A stretch of DNA of 64,000 nt from positions 124,001 to 188,000 of the forward strand of contig JAIEOQ010000004.1 in the NCBI GenBank assembly GCA_019750335.1, given 5' to 3'. The notes beneath the pieces are model-generated. The model did no database searches, was not told the origin of the DNA, and worked only from the letters and a program-made list of their open reading frames with translations. This document shows, in pieces, positions 33,918-43,021 of this stretch. Both the position numbers and the translations under genes were made by a program. Within the stretch, counting starts at the first letter, position 1; every line of letters begins with the position of its first letter. The stretch is from Candidatus Obscuribacterales bacterium (GTDB lineage Bacteria > Cyanobacteriota > Vampirovibrionia > Obscuribacterales > Obscuribacteraceae).

Positions 33918-35105
33918 ATGGAAATCTCCGCGAGACTCAAGTCAATCCCGCCTTATGTTTTTGCTGAAATAGACAAAAAACGCCAGGCAGCGGTTGCCCG
34001 TGGAGTAGATGTTATAAACCTAGGGATTGGTGACCCGGATCAACCAACTTTTAAGCATATTGTCGAGGCAGCAAAAGCAGCGCTGGACAATCCATTAAAT
34101 CATCGTTATCCACCTTTTGGCGGCATGAAAGAGTACAAAGAAGCGGCAGCCAAATGGTGTCAGAACCGTTTTGGTATCGTTCTTGATCCCGAAAGCGAAA
34201 TCACATCTTTAATCGGATCAAAAGAAGGTATTCATAATATACTCGCTGCATTTGTCGATGCCGGTGATGTGGCTTTAATTCCCGATCCGGCTTATCCGGT
34301 ATACAAATCGTCCACGATTATGGCCGGCGGCACTCCTTACGCCATGCCTCTGCTTGCTGAAAATGATTTTTTGGCCGATCTGGATGCCATACCGGCTGAT
34401 ATCGCTAAGAAAGCTAAAATCATGTTCTTGAACTATCCGAACAACCCGACTGCGGCTGTTTGTGATTTAGCTTATTTAGAAAAAGCAGTAGCTTTTGCCC
34501 GCAAGCACGACATTCTTTTAGTTCACGATCTGGCTTATTCCGAAATGACTTTTGACGGCTATAAAGCTCATTCGGTTTTAGAAGTGGAAGGAGCTAAAGA
34601 AGTAGCTATTGAGTTGCATAGCTTATCCAAAACTTTCAATATGACCGGCTGGCGGGTCGGCTTTGCCGCCGGAAACTCCTATGCTGTAAAAGCGTTGGCT
34701 CAGTTGAAATCAAATATTGACACTGATATTTTCCGCGTCGTTCAAGTCGCTGCTATTGCCGCATTCAATGGACCGCGCGACGGTATAGATCATTGCAATA
34801 AAATCTATATGGAAAGACGAGACATTGCTGTCAATGCTTTCAAGAAGCTTGGTTGGCCGATTCGTCCGCTTAAAGCCACTTTTTATATGTGGTTGCCAGT
34901 GCCAAAAGGAATGACGTCAGCCGACTTCAGCGGCATAATGCTTGATGAAGCTGGAATTGTTGTTCCACCCGGAACGGCATATGGTGATTGCGGCGAAGGA
35001 TTTTTCCGTATGTCCTTATGCACTGACAAAGCTCGTTTGCAAGAAGCTTTCGATCGTATGGAAAAACATTCAATTACTTTTGAGCGTAACAAGCTTAAGG
35101 TTTAA
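33918..35105 (+). CDS. dapL: LL-diaminopimelate aminotransferase
   Basis: 395 residues from ATG 33918 with GGGGGG upstream. A class I/II PLP aminotransferase with INLGIGDPDQPT, HRYPPFGGMKEYKEA, FLNYPNNPTAAV and LHSLSKTFNMTGWRVGF (PLP lysine). This set is typical of DapL, which converts tetrahydrodipicolinate to LL-diaminopimelate in one step for lysine and peptidoglycan, as in Cyanobacteria and Chlamydiae. A related aminotransferase role cannot be fully excluded. Confidence 0.92.
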   Translation: MEISARLKSIPPYVFAEIDKKRQAAVARGVDVINLGIGDPDQPTFKHIVEAAKAALDNPLNHRYPPFGGMKEYKEAAAKWCQNRFGIVLDPESEITSLIGSKEGIHNILAAFVDAGDVALIPDPAYPVYKSSTIMAGGTPYAMPLLAENDFLADLDAIPADIAKKAKIMFLNYPNNPTAAVCDLAYLEKAVAFARKHDILLVHDLAYSEMTFDGYKAHSVLEVEGAKEVAIELHSLSKTFNMTGWRVGFAAGNSYAVKALAQLKSNIDTDIFRVVQVAAIAAFNGPRDGIDHCNKIYMERRDIAVNAFKKLGWPIRPLKATFYMWLPVPKGMTSADFSGIMLDEAGIVVPPGTAYGDCGEGFFRMSLCTDKARLQEAFDRMEKHSITFERNKLKV

Positions 35106-35113
35106 AACAACAT

Positions 35114-35473
35114 ATGGCTAACATCCTGCTTGTAGAAGATGATCCGGACCTCTGCGAGACGATGCAGGAATGGTTATCTTTCAACCAGCATACGGTTCAG
35201 CCGGTGCTCAATGGTATGGAAGCGCTCGAGCTTTTGCGCCAAGGAGCTTATGATCTGGTTATTCTTGATTGGCATTTACCGGGTATGAACGGTATTGATG
35301 TATTGCGCACTTATAAACAAGAAGGCGGCAAAACTCCAATCATGATGCTGACAGGAAAAACCGGTAGCAATGAAGTAAAGATGCTGGAAGAAGCCGGAGC
35401 AGCAAGTTATATGCATAAACCTTTCGATTTGAAAGCGTTAGCTTCAAGAGTAAAAGAGCTTGTATCGGTTTAA
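35114..35473 (+). CDS. Receiver-only response regulator
   Basis: 119 residues, a complete REC domain and nothing else. LLVEDDPD (acidic pocket), VILDWHLPGMNGIDV (phospho-Asp), MLTGKTG and MHKPFD (Lys) are all present. It would act through a partner, like CheY or Spo0F. It starts 8 bases after dapL. No histidine kinase is near. Confidence 0.93.
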   Translation: MANILLVEDDPDLCETMQEWLSFNQHTVQPVLNGMEALELLRQGAYDLVILDWHLPGMNGIDVLRTYKQEGGKTPIMMLTGKTGSNEVKMLEEAGAASYMHKPFDLKALASRVKELVSV

Positions 35474-36780
35474 CGACGACGGTGTCTATGTTTATGCTTC
35501 TGCCGCTTGCGAATAGCAGGCTTGACCGATTTGTTTTTCTTCTTAACCGTGGCTGCTTTTTTGATTGTAGTAACGCTTTTGCTTTGTTGAATTTTTGACG
35601 ATTCAGTAGCCGGCGGTAATAACTTTATTTCCGGTACAGCCAGTAAGTAATTATTGATTGGCTCTAAGACACTGTCGTTTACACCAGCGGCCACCTGAGT
35701 ATCAAGCAACTCTTGTCGCGAAGTGAGTAATTGTTTGTTTGCCGGATCCGGTTTTTGTTTTTGCAAAAAATCTATTTGTTGTTTAAGTAGATCAAGACGA
35801 TAAGCTTGTTGTGAACTGTCTTCGTTAAGATTGTTCTCGGTCCACCAAGGATCGGCTTCCAGGGCAAAAGTAAACTCGACTTTTGATTTTGCTTTTCTTT
35901 TCAAAAAGAGATTTAAGCCGTTTGCCGGACCGCCATTGCTGACAAGAAAAGTGTCGCGCGGAAGCGGTTGTTGCTGTGAATTCCATAAAGATACTTCGTC
36001 GCTGCTTTTGTTTTTGATATGTACTAAGCAAGGCAAATTTGTACCTTCGATAGTAATGCGAAATTTTTCCGGACTACTTTCATAAGTATCGTCGAGCTGC
36101 TTCTCAAGTTTAGGTAGAACTGTTGTTATCCCGGCTATATCAAGTAAGACTTGTTTAGTTTCGCTGCCTGTTTTGTTGAAGCTGAGCGTTTGTTTGTTTG
36201 CCGGCATTAAGCTCAAAGGGGCCCGTGCCACTATTCCGAGCTGAGAAGCAGCTACTATTTCGGCTGACGAATTGTTTATTAAGACAGTCGGTTCTTGTCC
36301 GGGTGTAAAAAGATTATTGCCGAAAAGAAGAAAGAGCTTGCCTGGTTCAATAACGGCCGGAGCAAAAATTATTTGCGCAGTTTTTAGCTTATTCTCGCCG
36401 GGGGCTAGCTTGTTTGCTGTTTGAGCTAAAGTTTCACAAGCTAAAAAGCCACAGGTAGTGCGACCGTAGCTTATCTGCGAAAGCTTTTTCTCTTTATCGG
36501 CGATGGAGAATGAGAGCAAGCCGTATTCAGGAACCGGTAGCCAAATTTTGCCATTGGCCTGCGGAGCGATAATTTTGCCGTTAGCCGAAACCGTAAAGGT
36601 ACGTGCTGGATTTTGGCTGTCATAAACCCGAAATAAAGCATTCTCACCGCGCTTTAAGATCGGGCAACCGATAACGTTAAGGTTGTCCGTCAACTCTTCG
36701 GCGTAAGCCGGTCCGGCTGCCAGGAGGAGCGGGAGCCAGGCTGCTAAGTACAGTATGACAAGTGGGTAGTGTATGGACAT
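35470..36780 (-). CDS. Secreted hypothetical protein with basic tail
   Basis: 436 residues from ATG 36780, giving the signal peptide MSIHYPLVILYLAAWLPLLL with cleavage near AYA-EE; longer frames to 36843 exist. The rest is beta-rich with an IPT/TIG-like repeat feel (FAPAVIEPGKLFLLFGNNLF; ITTVLP). It ends in an extremely basic tail, KKKNKSVKPAIRKRQKHKHR. No family recognised. Its 3' end overlaps the response-regulator gene by 4 bases and its 5' end is divergent from the methyltransferase gene. Confidence 0.75.
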   Translation of the reverse strand: MSIHYPLVILYLAAWLPLLLAAGPAYAEELTDNLNVIGCPILKRGENALFRVYDSQNPARTFTVSANGKIIAPQANGKIWLPVPEYGLLSFSIADKEKKLSQISYGRTTCGFLACETLAQTANKLAPGENKLKTAQIIFAPAVIEPGKLFLLFGNNLFTPGQEPTVLINNSSAEIVAASQLGIVARAPLSLMPANKQTLSFNKTGSETKQVLLDIAGITTVLPKLEKQLDDTYESSPEKFRITIEGTNLPCLVHIKNKSSDEVSLWNSQQQPLPRDTFLVSNGGPANGLNLFLKRKAKSKVEFTFALEADPWWTENNLNEDSSQQAYRLDLLKQQIDFLQKQKPDPANKQLLTSRQELLDTQVAAGVNDSVLEPINNYLLAVPEIKLLPPATESSKIQQSKSVTTIKKAATVKKKNKSVKPAIRKRQKHKHRHRRR

Positions 36781-36832
36781 CTGGAAAAGGATTAGGGCTA
36801 CAATCTCTCTATTCCCAAATCGAAATTTAGCC

Positions 36833-38992
36833 ATGCACTCCACCGACTCGCGCCAGAATTTGCAGCAGCTAAAAAAAATGCTTGGACGGATGCAAGCGGT
36901 CTATTGGGATGAGGTGGATCAAAACAAAACCGATCGCTGGCAATGTTTCTCTTATTTGCTGCAATTATTATGTTTGAAAAAACTTGTTGGCAGCGATAGT
37001 CATATAACTTTAGATCTGTTTGCGGTGGATGATTTTTGTAGTCAATTACGTTCGCAAATAGCAGTTCTGTTGCCGGATTTGTCTGTACCCCTGTCAGCTA
37101 GAGATATTTCGACGAGCGGATTACAACGCCTCTTGTCGATTCTTGATACTACCAGCAGTGTCATTGATCGCTTAGATGAGCGATGCCTAGGGTATGCTTA
37201 CCAGCTTTTTTGCCAAGAGAGCAGAAGCGAGACTTTGCAATCGATTCAAACAGCCAACAAGAATAGCAGTGAGCAGGATGTTATCTCTTTTACTCAGCTC
37301 TATACGCCGGATTGGATCGCCGATTATTTGATCAATGCTTGTCTTGAAGAAAAAGACACGCATACTCTAAGCGTACTTGAGAGTTTGAAAATCCTTGATC
37401 CGGCTTGTGGTTCCGGTCATATTCTTTTGCGCTTAGTGGACAAGTTATCCATTGCCTATGAAAAGCAAGGATTATCACCGCGAGACTCTTTTCTTGCCGT
37501 TTGTCGAAATAATATTTGTGGCACGGACATTGATCCGGCAGCGCTTCTGATTACCGGTCTTGCTTTATGGCTGAAAGTCTTACGTGCCGGTGTTAGTGAA
37601 CCGATGACGCTGCCTTTATTTTTAGTGAATGAAGGCAGTGAGGGTTTAGGTAGTTTACATAAACATTGGCCGGACGGACATCCGCTTGGGCGAAAATATG
37701 ATGCCGTGATTGCCAACCCGCCTTATCTTGGGCGCAAACTTCTTGATCGTAACTTAAAAGAAAAGTTGCGTACCCACTATCCAAATTCTTGTCATGACTT
37801 AAGTGCTGCGTTTCTGGAGCGGAGTTTTGCGCTTTTGAATGATTCTGGACGTCTGGGCTTTGTCACTCAAGCCTCATTGTTGTATTTACCGAGTTATGAA
37901 AGTTTGCGCGCCGGCATATTAGAGAAGCATGAACTAAACTATGTGGTTGAGCTTGCCAGTCAAGCTTTTCCTTTGCAAAAGGGCGAGAAAGTAAACAGCA
38001 TTCTTTTTGTTGCCAGCAAAAGTAAAAAGACTGTTTCTCAGGCTGCTTTATTTATTGACTTACGCCAGCATAAAAATAAACTTGCGGCGCTGACTGCGGT
38101 CCTTTCCGGAGAAGAGCCGTCGGCTGTTTACAGAGTCAATCAAAACGATTTTACGTTGCAGCGCAGGCAAGCCTTCAACTATCGTTGTCCGCCGTTTCTA
38201 GCACGCATCTTTCAACAGGCGCATAGGCTGGAAGATATTGCTGAAATTAAACAAGGTCTTGCCACCACTGATAATGCTCGCTTCTTACGCAAGCTTGAAG
38301 ATGTGCCGGAGCATGAAATCGGGCATAAATGGTTTCCCTATGTGAAAGGAGCCGGTTCGGTTCGCTGGTGGAGCCCGGTTGATACTGTTGTGCTTTGGGA
38401 GAATAACGGTGCGGCGATTAAAGCAGCTGTAGAAAAAAATTATCCTTATTTGAATGGACGCATAGCCTGGGTAGTAAAAAATGAACGTTACTATTTTAAG
38501 CCAGGTTTGACTTTCTCTTTTGTGAATAGCCGGCAGCTTGCTATTCGCGAATTGCCCGGCGGTTGTATTTTTGATGTTGCCGGCTCGTCCTTGTTTTGCG
38601 AAGATAGCTTGCGTCTGCCGCTTTTAGCTTACTTAAATTCGTCCTTTGTTGCTCTTTGCGCTTCCACTCTCAATCCGACGATCAACTTTCAAGTTGGTGA
38701 TCTTAAGCTATTGCCGCTCTTAAATTTCTCAACTTCTTTCAAAGAAGAACTCTCGTCTATTGCTGACCGTTGTTTATCGATCGTCAAAGCTAAAAACGAT
38801 CGAGCTGAGCTGCACCAGTGGGAGCGGAAGCTTGACGCACTTGTGATTGCTGAGGTTGAGGAGCAATTCTCTCTTAGGGAAGAGGAAAAGCAGTTGTTAG
38901 CCAAATTATGTGCACAACAAGCAGAGTCGCGCTCTAATAATCTTGACGCACTTTCTCGTAATCGCCTTTCAGCCAGCTATAACCCGGATTAA
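36833..38992 (+). CDS. Solitary PglX/type IIG-like adenine-specific DNA methyltransferase
   Basis: 719 residues from ATG 36833; an in-frame ATG at 36773 would add 20 residues and overlap the divergent gene. Motif I is LDPACGSGHILLRLVDKL, motif IV is IANPPYLGRKLL, and FTQLYTPDWIADYL precedes them as in gamma-type N6-adenine methylases. The C-terminal part (ELPGGCIFDVAGSSLF, then a coiled end) resembles TaqI/type IIG specificity regions. No PD-(D/E)xK nuclease domain is visible and no BREX genes are near. A lone regulatory or restriction-remnant methylase is inferred. Confidence 0.88.
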   Translation: MHSTDSRQNLQQLKKMLGRMQAVYWDEVDQNKTDRWQCFSYLLQLLCLKKLVGSDSHITLDLFAVDDFCSQLRSQIAVLLPDLSVPLSARDISTSGLQRLLSILDTTSSVIDRLDERCLGYAYQLFCQESRSETLQSIQTANKNSSEQDVISFTQLYTPDWIADYLINACLEEKDTHTLSVLESLKILDPACGSGHILLRLVDKLSIAYEKQGLSPRDSFLAVCRNNICGTDIDPAALLITGLALWLKVLRAGVSEPMTLPLFLVNEGSEGLGSLHKHWPDGHPLGRKYDAVIANPPYLGRKLLDRNLKEKLRTHYPNSCHDLSAAFLERSFALLNDSGRLGFVTQASLLYLPSYESLRAGILEKHELNYVVELASQAFPLQKGEKVNSILFVASKSKKTVSQAALFIDLRQHKNKLAALTAVLSGEEPSAVYRVNQNDFTLQRRQAFNYRCPPFLARIFQQAHRLEDIAEIKQGLATTDNARFLRKLEDVPEHEIGHKWFPYVKGAGSVRWWSPVDTVVLWENNGAAIKAAVEKNYPYLNGRIAWVVKNERYYFKPGLTFSFVNSRQLAIRELPGGCIFDVAGSSLFCEDSLRLPLLAYLNSSFVALCASTLNPTINFQVGDLKLLPLLNFSTSFKEELSSIADRCLSIVKAKNDRAELHQWERKLDALVIAEVEEQFSLREEEKQLLAKLCAQQAESRSNNLDALSRNRLSASYNPD

Positions 38993-39602
38993 CATCGGTA
39001 CCGGCAATATATTCGGCTTCAAAGCTAACTTTATCTCTTTGCGATTTGCTAGGAAAAGACAAGCCTGGATTGCCTTCTAAGTCGCGAAAGACAGACATGA
39101 TTGTACGGCGGAAAGCGGTGGTGCCATTAATTTCCATGATCTCGGGCACGATGGTGCGATTGCGATAAACAGTTACGCGCAAAACAGCTTTTCCGGCTGA
39201 ATTGGCCCGTCCGTTCCAAATCTGATAAATAGCTGCCGCTAACTGCTTATGCCAGCGTTCCCAGGCGAGAACCATCTCTTTTGAGCCGCGGTCGGCACCG
39301 ATATCAAAATTTTTCGGCAGATTAGCAAAATCCTGAGATTGAACAAGGCCAGACTGTAAATTGTCTTGTTGCACGCGTCCGCTGGGCGCGGCAAAAGCTG
39401 CGGAATTTACCGGGCTGTCCTGCATGCCGTTTTGCGGTATAAAATTTGGCGCTTGAGCAGGAGCAGCTTGGGGGCTGTTCTTGCCGGCTCTAATTCGATA
39501 ATCTTCAGTTTGGATACTGCCTTTCAGTGGTGGCGCCGCTTCGGCTGCCGTTGAGAACAGCAAACAAAGGCTGATTAAGACAGTGAATAGCTTAGGGTTC
39601 AT
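38934..39602 (-). CDS. Secreted TonB C-terminal-like protein
   Basis: 222 residues. A signal peptide (MNPKLFTVLISLCLLFSTAA) leads to a low-complexity linker, then LAAAIYQIWNGRANSAGKAV and VTVYRNRTIVPEIMEINGTT, which follow a TonB-C fold pattern. Without a membrane anchor it is probably periplasmic. It follows the TPR gene with its ATG overlapping the TPR gene's stop region, so the two form an operon. Its 3' end overlaps the methyltransferase gene by 59 bases tail-to-tail. Confidence 0.8.
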   Translation of the reverse strand: MNPKLFTVLISLCLLFSTAAEAAPPLKGSIQTEDYRIRAGKNSPQAAPAQAPNFIPQNGMQDSPVNSAAFAAPSGRVQQDNLQSGLVQSQDFANLPKNFDIGADRGSKEMVLAWERWHKQLAAAIYQIWNGRANSAGKAVLRVTVYRNRTIVPEIMEINGTTAFRRTIMSVFRDLEGNPGLSFPSKSQRDKVSFEAEYIAGTDVNPGYSWLKGDYEKVRQDY

Positions 39603-39603
39603 A

Positions 39604-41037
39604 TCAAAATCCCCCTGTCATCATTTGCATCAATCCACCATATAGAGCGCCTTGTTTTGCACCGGCAGTCATTCCGCCCGGATAGCCTCGGTTGGAGAGT
39701 GCACCCACCGCCGCTCCGGATAAAGCAGCGCGCATCACACGAGTGATTCTAGTGCCGCCGGTTTGCATCATAGGATAACCGTTAGCGGTTGCGCTGCCGA
39801 AGTAAGGTAAGCCGCCGCCTAACCCGCCAATACCACCTAGTCCACCTAATCCGCCCATACCCATTCCGTAGCTGTCAATCTGACCGCCGATCATCATACC
39901 GGGCAAGGCCCGCCCGAGCAATCCTTGAATTTGTCCCAAGCCACCGAGATTACCGCTTGCTAGGTCATTGCTCGGAATACCCTGAAAAGGCGTAATCTCG
40001 CCGACTGGGCCTGGCTCATTGCTGGCAGCTATCTGTTGGCTGCTGGAAGAAGCTTGAGTTTGATTAAGAGTACTGACATAAAGGTCGTTTTTCGGATTGA
40101 GAGTGGCGGCGGCGCGTAAATGTTTCAGAGCTTCACCGTTATTTCCTTTGCCGCGCCAGGCCTGACCCAAGGCAAATTGAGTGTTAGCGTCGTAGGGATT
40201 CTTTTTTGCTAAATAGGTCAATTTAGAGATGGCGTCGTCAAAATTACCTTTTTTGTATGAAACGGCTGCGTCAGCGGCTATTTGTTTAAGTGCCGTGCTG
40301 TCTTCACTCACGGGAGGTAAGGCGGCCGGAGCGGCAGCCGGAGTTGGAGCTGGGCGAGAAGCTGTAGCCTGTGGCTTGCGCAATTTTTCCTGAACATTTT
40401 TCAAAGCATCTTTAATTTCCAGATCGCTAGGATCGGCAGCGGATGCCGCTGCGTAATATTTTGATGCTGATGCGTAATCCTGTCTGTCTTCAGCGATGGA
40501 ACCTAAATTGAAATTTGCGTCGGTGTTATGAAAATCCAAACCGAGCACTTGCTGATAAACTTTTTGCGCCTCGTTGACTTTGCCTTGGGAGTAAAGTGCC
40601 ATGGCTTGTTTGAGCATGGCATGGACACGGTCGTCGGTGTTAGCCGTAAGCGGTGTTAAAGTATCTGTGCTTAAACCGGAATTTTTTGGAGCAGCTTTAG
40701 GCTCAGGCGCAAATGCGGAACGGTCCAGCTGTGGTGGAATCGGCGGAAAGTAAGCTGAATTTTTTTGTCCGTCAATAAGTTTGCCGATAGCATCTAATCT
40801 TTGTTCGTTGCTGCCTTTTTGCACTTTGCCGAAAATCTGCTTTTCTAAATTTTGAATTCGTTTATCGACTGAGTCACCGCTTGTTTGTTCGCCAAAAAGT
40901 ACTTTCTCATAGTTTATTAAACGCTCGGAAACGTTAGCGCTTTGGGCATAGGCTGCCGGAATGGCAACTTGCGGTAACATCATGGACCAAGCGATTACCC
41001 AAGTCAGAGTTCTAATTTTGTATTTTTTCAAATGCAT
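39604..41037 (-). CDS. Secreted TPR protein with Gly-rich tail
   Basis: 477 residues. A signal peptide (about 8-32, ending AYA) is followed by repeats of the type YEKVLFGEQTSGDSVDKRI and LEKQIFGKVQKGSNEQRL, then four TPR units (about 140-315) around AMALYSQGKVNEAQKVYQQV. The C-terminal third is Gly/Met-rich (GMGMGGLGGLGGIGGLGGGL), then AALSGAAVGALSNRGYPGG. It probably acts as a periplasmic scaffold. The next gene is co-transcribed. Confidence 0.85.
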   Translation of the reverse strand: MHLKKYKIRTLTWVIAWSMMLPQVAIPAAYAQSANVSERLINYEKVLFGEQTSGDSVDKRIQNLEKQIFGKVQKGSNEQRLDAIGKLIDGQKNSAYFPPIPPQLDRSAFAPEPKAAPKNSGLSTDTLTPLTANTDDRVHAMLKQAMALYSQGKVNEAQKVYQQVLGLDFHNTDANFNLGSIAEDRQDYASASKYYAAASAADPSDLEIKDALKNVQEKLRKPQATASRPAPTPAAAPAALPPVSEDSTALKQIAADAAVSYKKGNFDDAISKLTYLAKKNPYDANTQFALGQAWRGKGNNGEALKHLRAAATLNPKNDLYVSTLNQTQASSSSQQIAASNEPGPVGEITPFQGIPSNDLASGNLGGLGQIQGLLGRALPGMMIGGQIDSYGMGMGGLGGLGGIGGLGGGLPYFGSATANGYPMMQTGGTRITRVMRAALSGAAVGALSNRGYPGGMTAGAKQGALYGGLMQMMTGGF

Positions 41038-41151
41038 AAGCCACCGGACTTACAATATAGCGCCCTGAGAATGAGGGTATCTATCATTCAACTTCCCCTG
41101 TTGACGCTTCTCTATCAAGACTGTTCCTTAAATCTCACCTCTCCTGGAGAT

Positions 41152-42375
41152 TTAATTGGCGCAAGCAGCTGCTGGTGAGGATTTTGGTTCAAGCAATGAT
41201 TTTCGACCGCCGCGCACATAACGTTTCAAAAGCGGAGCCGGCCTGAATCTTTCACCATGCTCTTGGCAAAGCTTTTCCAGTTCCGCAAGACATTTAGCTA
41301 AACCAATCTCTTGAGCTAATGTCAGTGGTCCTTTGCGCATACCCAAGCCGGCCATTAATGCCGGATCCAAGTCAGCAGCTGCGCAAACATGCTCTTGCAA
41401 AAGCAAAAAAGCTTCGTTAATCATCGGCAAAAACAAGCGTTCAACTTGGAACGAGTCTTTTTTGCCCTCGGCTTTAATCAGCTCTTTAAGCTCCGGATTA
41501 ACGTCGCTGCGTTTTTTTGTTTCCGGGTCGTACAAATAAAAACCTTTGCCTGTTTTTTGACCGAGCCAGTTAAGTTCAACCATCTTTTCTAGAATCGGAG
41601 CTGGCTTAAAACGTTCACCGTATTCTTGATAATTGAATCGCGACACGGCAAGACCAATGTCGGCGCCGTTCATATCGCGTAGAGCCAGGGGACCAATCGG
41701 CATCAAATAGTCGCAAGCTGCTTTATCTATCTGTGCGACATCGGCTATTCCTTCCTCAAGACACCAAAGTGCTTCGGTCATATAACGGCCAAGCAAGCGA
41801 TTGACTAAAAATGAAGCACATTCTTCTACGCGAACGGCTAACTTTCCGAGTTTGGCGGCAAATTCAAGGCTGGTTTTGATTGTAGCTTCATCGGTGTCCA
41901 GTCCGGGAATCACTTCTACCAGTTTCATCAAATGTGCCGGATTGAAAAAATGCAAACCGATTAGACGTTCCGGACGACTTAAATGAGAAGCGATTTCTGT
42001 GATGGAGAGACTGGATGTGTTGGTAGCAAATAAGCAATCAGGGCGACAGTGACTTTCCAGCTCTTTGAATAAGCTTGATTTGATCTCCATTTTTTCCAGC
42101 ACAGCTTCAATCACCAGATCGCAGCTTGCCAGATCCGAAAAATTACTGGTTGGTTGAATTCGATTTTTAATCGCTTCGGCTTCAGCCGGTGATAAGCCCT
42201 TCTTGATCATTGATTGCAGAAATTTTTCTATGCGCCCAAGGCCGGATTGCAGTTGCTCCTGATTTATATCTTTCAGCAGAACCGGATAGCCGCCTTTAGC
42301 AACAGCCAAAGCAATAGATGAACCCATGGTGCCGGCACCGATAATGGCCACTTTTTCAATTTGAGCTCTTGGCAT
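41152..42375 (-). CDS. 3-hydroxyacyl-CoA dehydrogenase
   Basis: 407 residues from ATG 42375 with AGAGGA four bases upstream. The NAD-binding site is VAIIGAGTMGSSIALAVAKG, the active-site region is LIGLHFFNPAHLMKLVEVI, and ATNTSSLSITEIA precedes it. Two C-terminal 3HCDH domains are present (about 190-285 and 305-390), unlike the 280-residue PaaH/Hbd type. It would oxidise 3-hydroxyacyl-CoA in beta-oxidation or butanoate metabolism. No hydratase domain or partner genes are near. Confidence 0.93.
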   Translation of the reverse strand: MPRAQIEKVAIIGAGTMGSSIALAVAKGGYPVLLKDINQEQLQSGLGRIEKFLQSMIKKGLSPAEAEAIKNRIQPTSNFSDLASCDLVIEAVLEKMEIKSSLFKELESHCRPDCLFATNTSSLSITEIASHLSRPERLIGLHFFNPAHLMKLVEVIPGLDTDEATIKTSLEFAAKLGKLAVRVEECASFLVNRLLGRYMTEALWCLEEGIADVAQIDKAACDYLMPIGPLALRDMNGADIGLAVSRFNYQEYGERFKPAPILEKMVELNWLGQKTGKGFYLYDPETKKRSDVNPELKELIKAEGKKDSFQVERLFLPMINEAFLLLQEHVCAAADLDPALMAGLGMRKGPLTLAQEIGLAKCLAELEKLCQEHGERFRPAPLLKRYVRGGRKSLLEPKSSPAAACAN

Positions 42376-42588
42376 TTAATCCTCTTGATAATGATTGGCT
42401 GGCACTTACAAGATACCGAGAATTCCTTGTCGGCAGACGATTTACGCCGAATAGAATTAATCACTTGACAATATAGGCTTTATAAAAAACCTATAGCTTT
42501 TTGTAATACCTTCGTTACAATATCTTCAAGATCGAAAGTTCAAAAACTATTTCGTGTGGCTGGCTTGCTACGTGTGGGGAGGCGAGCT

Positions 42589-42933
42589 ATGTTCATTTAC
42601 TTGCTCATTGCAGCTGAGCTGGTGCTTCTATATACAGCGTATTGGTATCTTCATTTGCGAGAACCAAAACGCGCTCGTCGAGTTGCTTCTAGCACTTGGG
42701 GGCGTTATGACTATCGTTCTGGTACCGCAAATGGTGAGTCCCAGTCGAGAATAGAAGTTCAGCAACTGAAGCCATTTATGTTGATTAACTGTGACGAAAT
42801 GACCTTTGATTCTCGGCGCAATCATTATGTGTCAATCAAGTATTCACCTGACTATGTTGACAATCGTCATTGGATTGCCAAGCTTTTTTGGCAACTCGAT
42901 AATGTAGCCAGCGAACTTAATGTCAGACCTTGA
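42589..42933 (+). CDS. Small single-pass membrane protein
   Basis: 114 residues from ATG 42589 with GGAGG six bases upstream; a GTG at 42556 is in frame but less likely. One N-terminal helix (FIYLLIAAELVLLYTAYWYL) is followed by a cytoplasmic or periplasmic part with no known motif. It ends 88 bases before oppF, and a strong hairpin lies between. Unknown function. Confidence 0.7.
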   Translation: MFIYLLIAAELVLLYTAYWYLHLREPKRARRVASSTWGRYDYRSGTANGESQSRIEVQQLKPFMLINCDEMTFDSRRNHYVSIKYSPDYVDNRHWIAKLFWQLDNVASELNVRP

Positions 42934-42951
42934 GATTATCTTGGAAATTAA

Positions 42952-42991
42952 CAGTTGCTTGCTTCTGTGGTAGTTTGTAAGCAAGCAACTG
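42952..42991. promoter_or_regulatory. 13-bp inverted repeat before the OppF-type gene
   Basis: CAGTTGCTTGCTT (42952-42964) and AAGCAAGCAACTG (42979-42991) pair perfectly over 13 bp with a 14-base loop. No T-run follows on either strand, so a plain intrinsic terminator is unlikely. It lies 31 bases before the TTG start of the ATPase gene and may be an attenuator, operator or transcript-stabilising hairpin. Confidence 0.5.
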
Positions 42992-43021
42992 CAAAATTAC
43001 CATGAGATTTCGGAGTCAAAT

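Noticed and set aside
42952..42991. Intrinsic terminator of the small membrane protein gene
   Set aside because: The stem is strong but no T-run follows on either strand.
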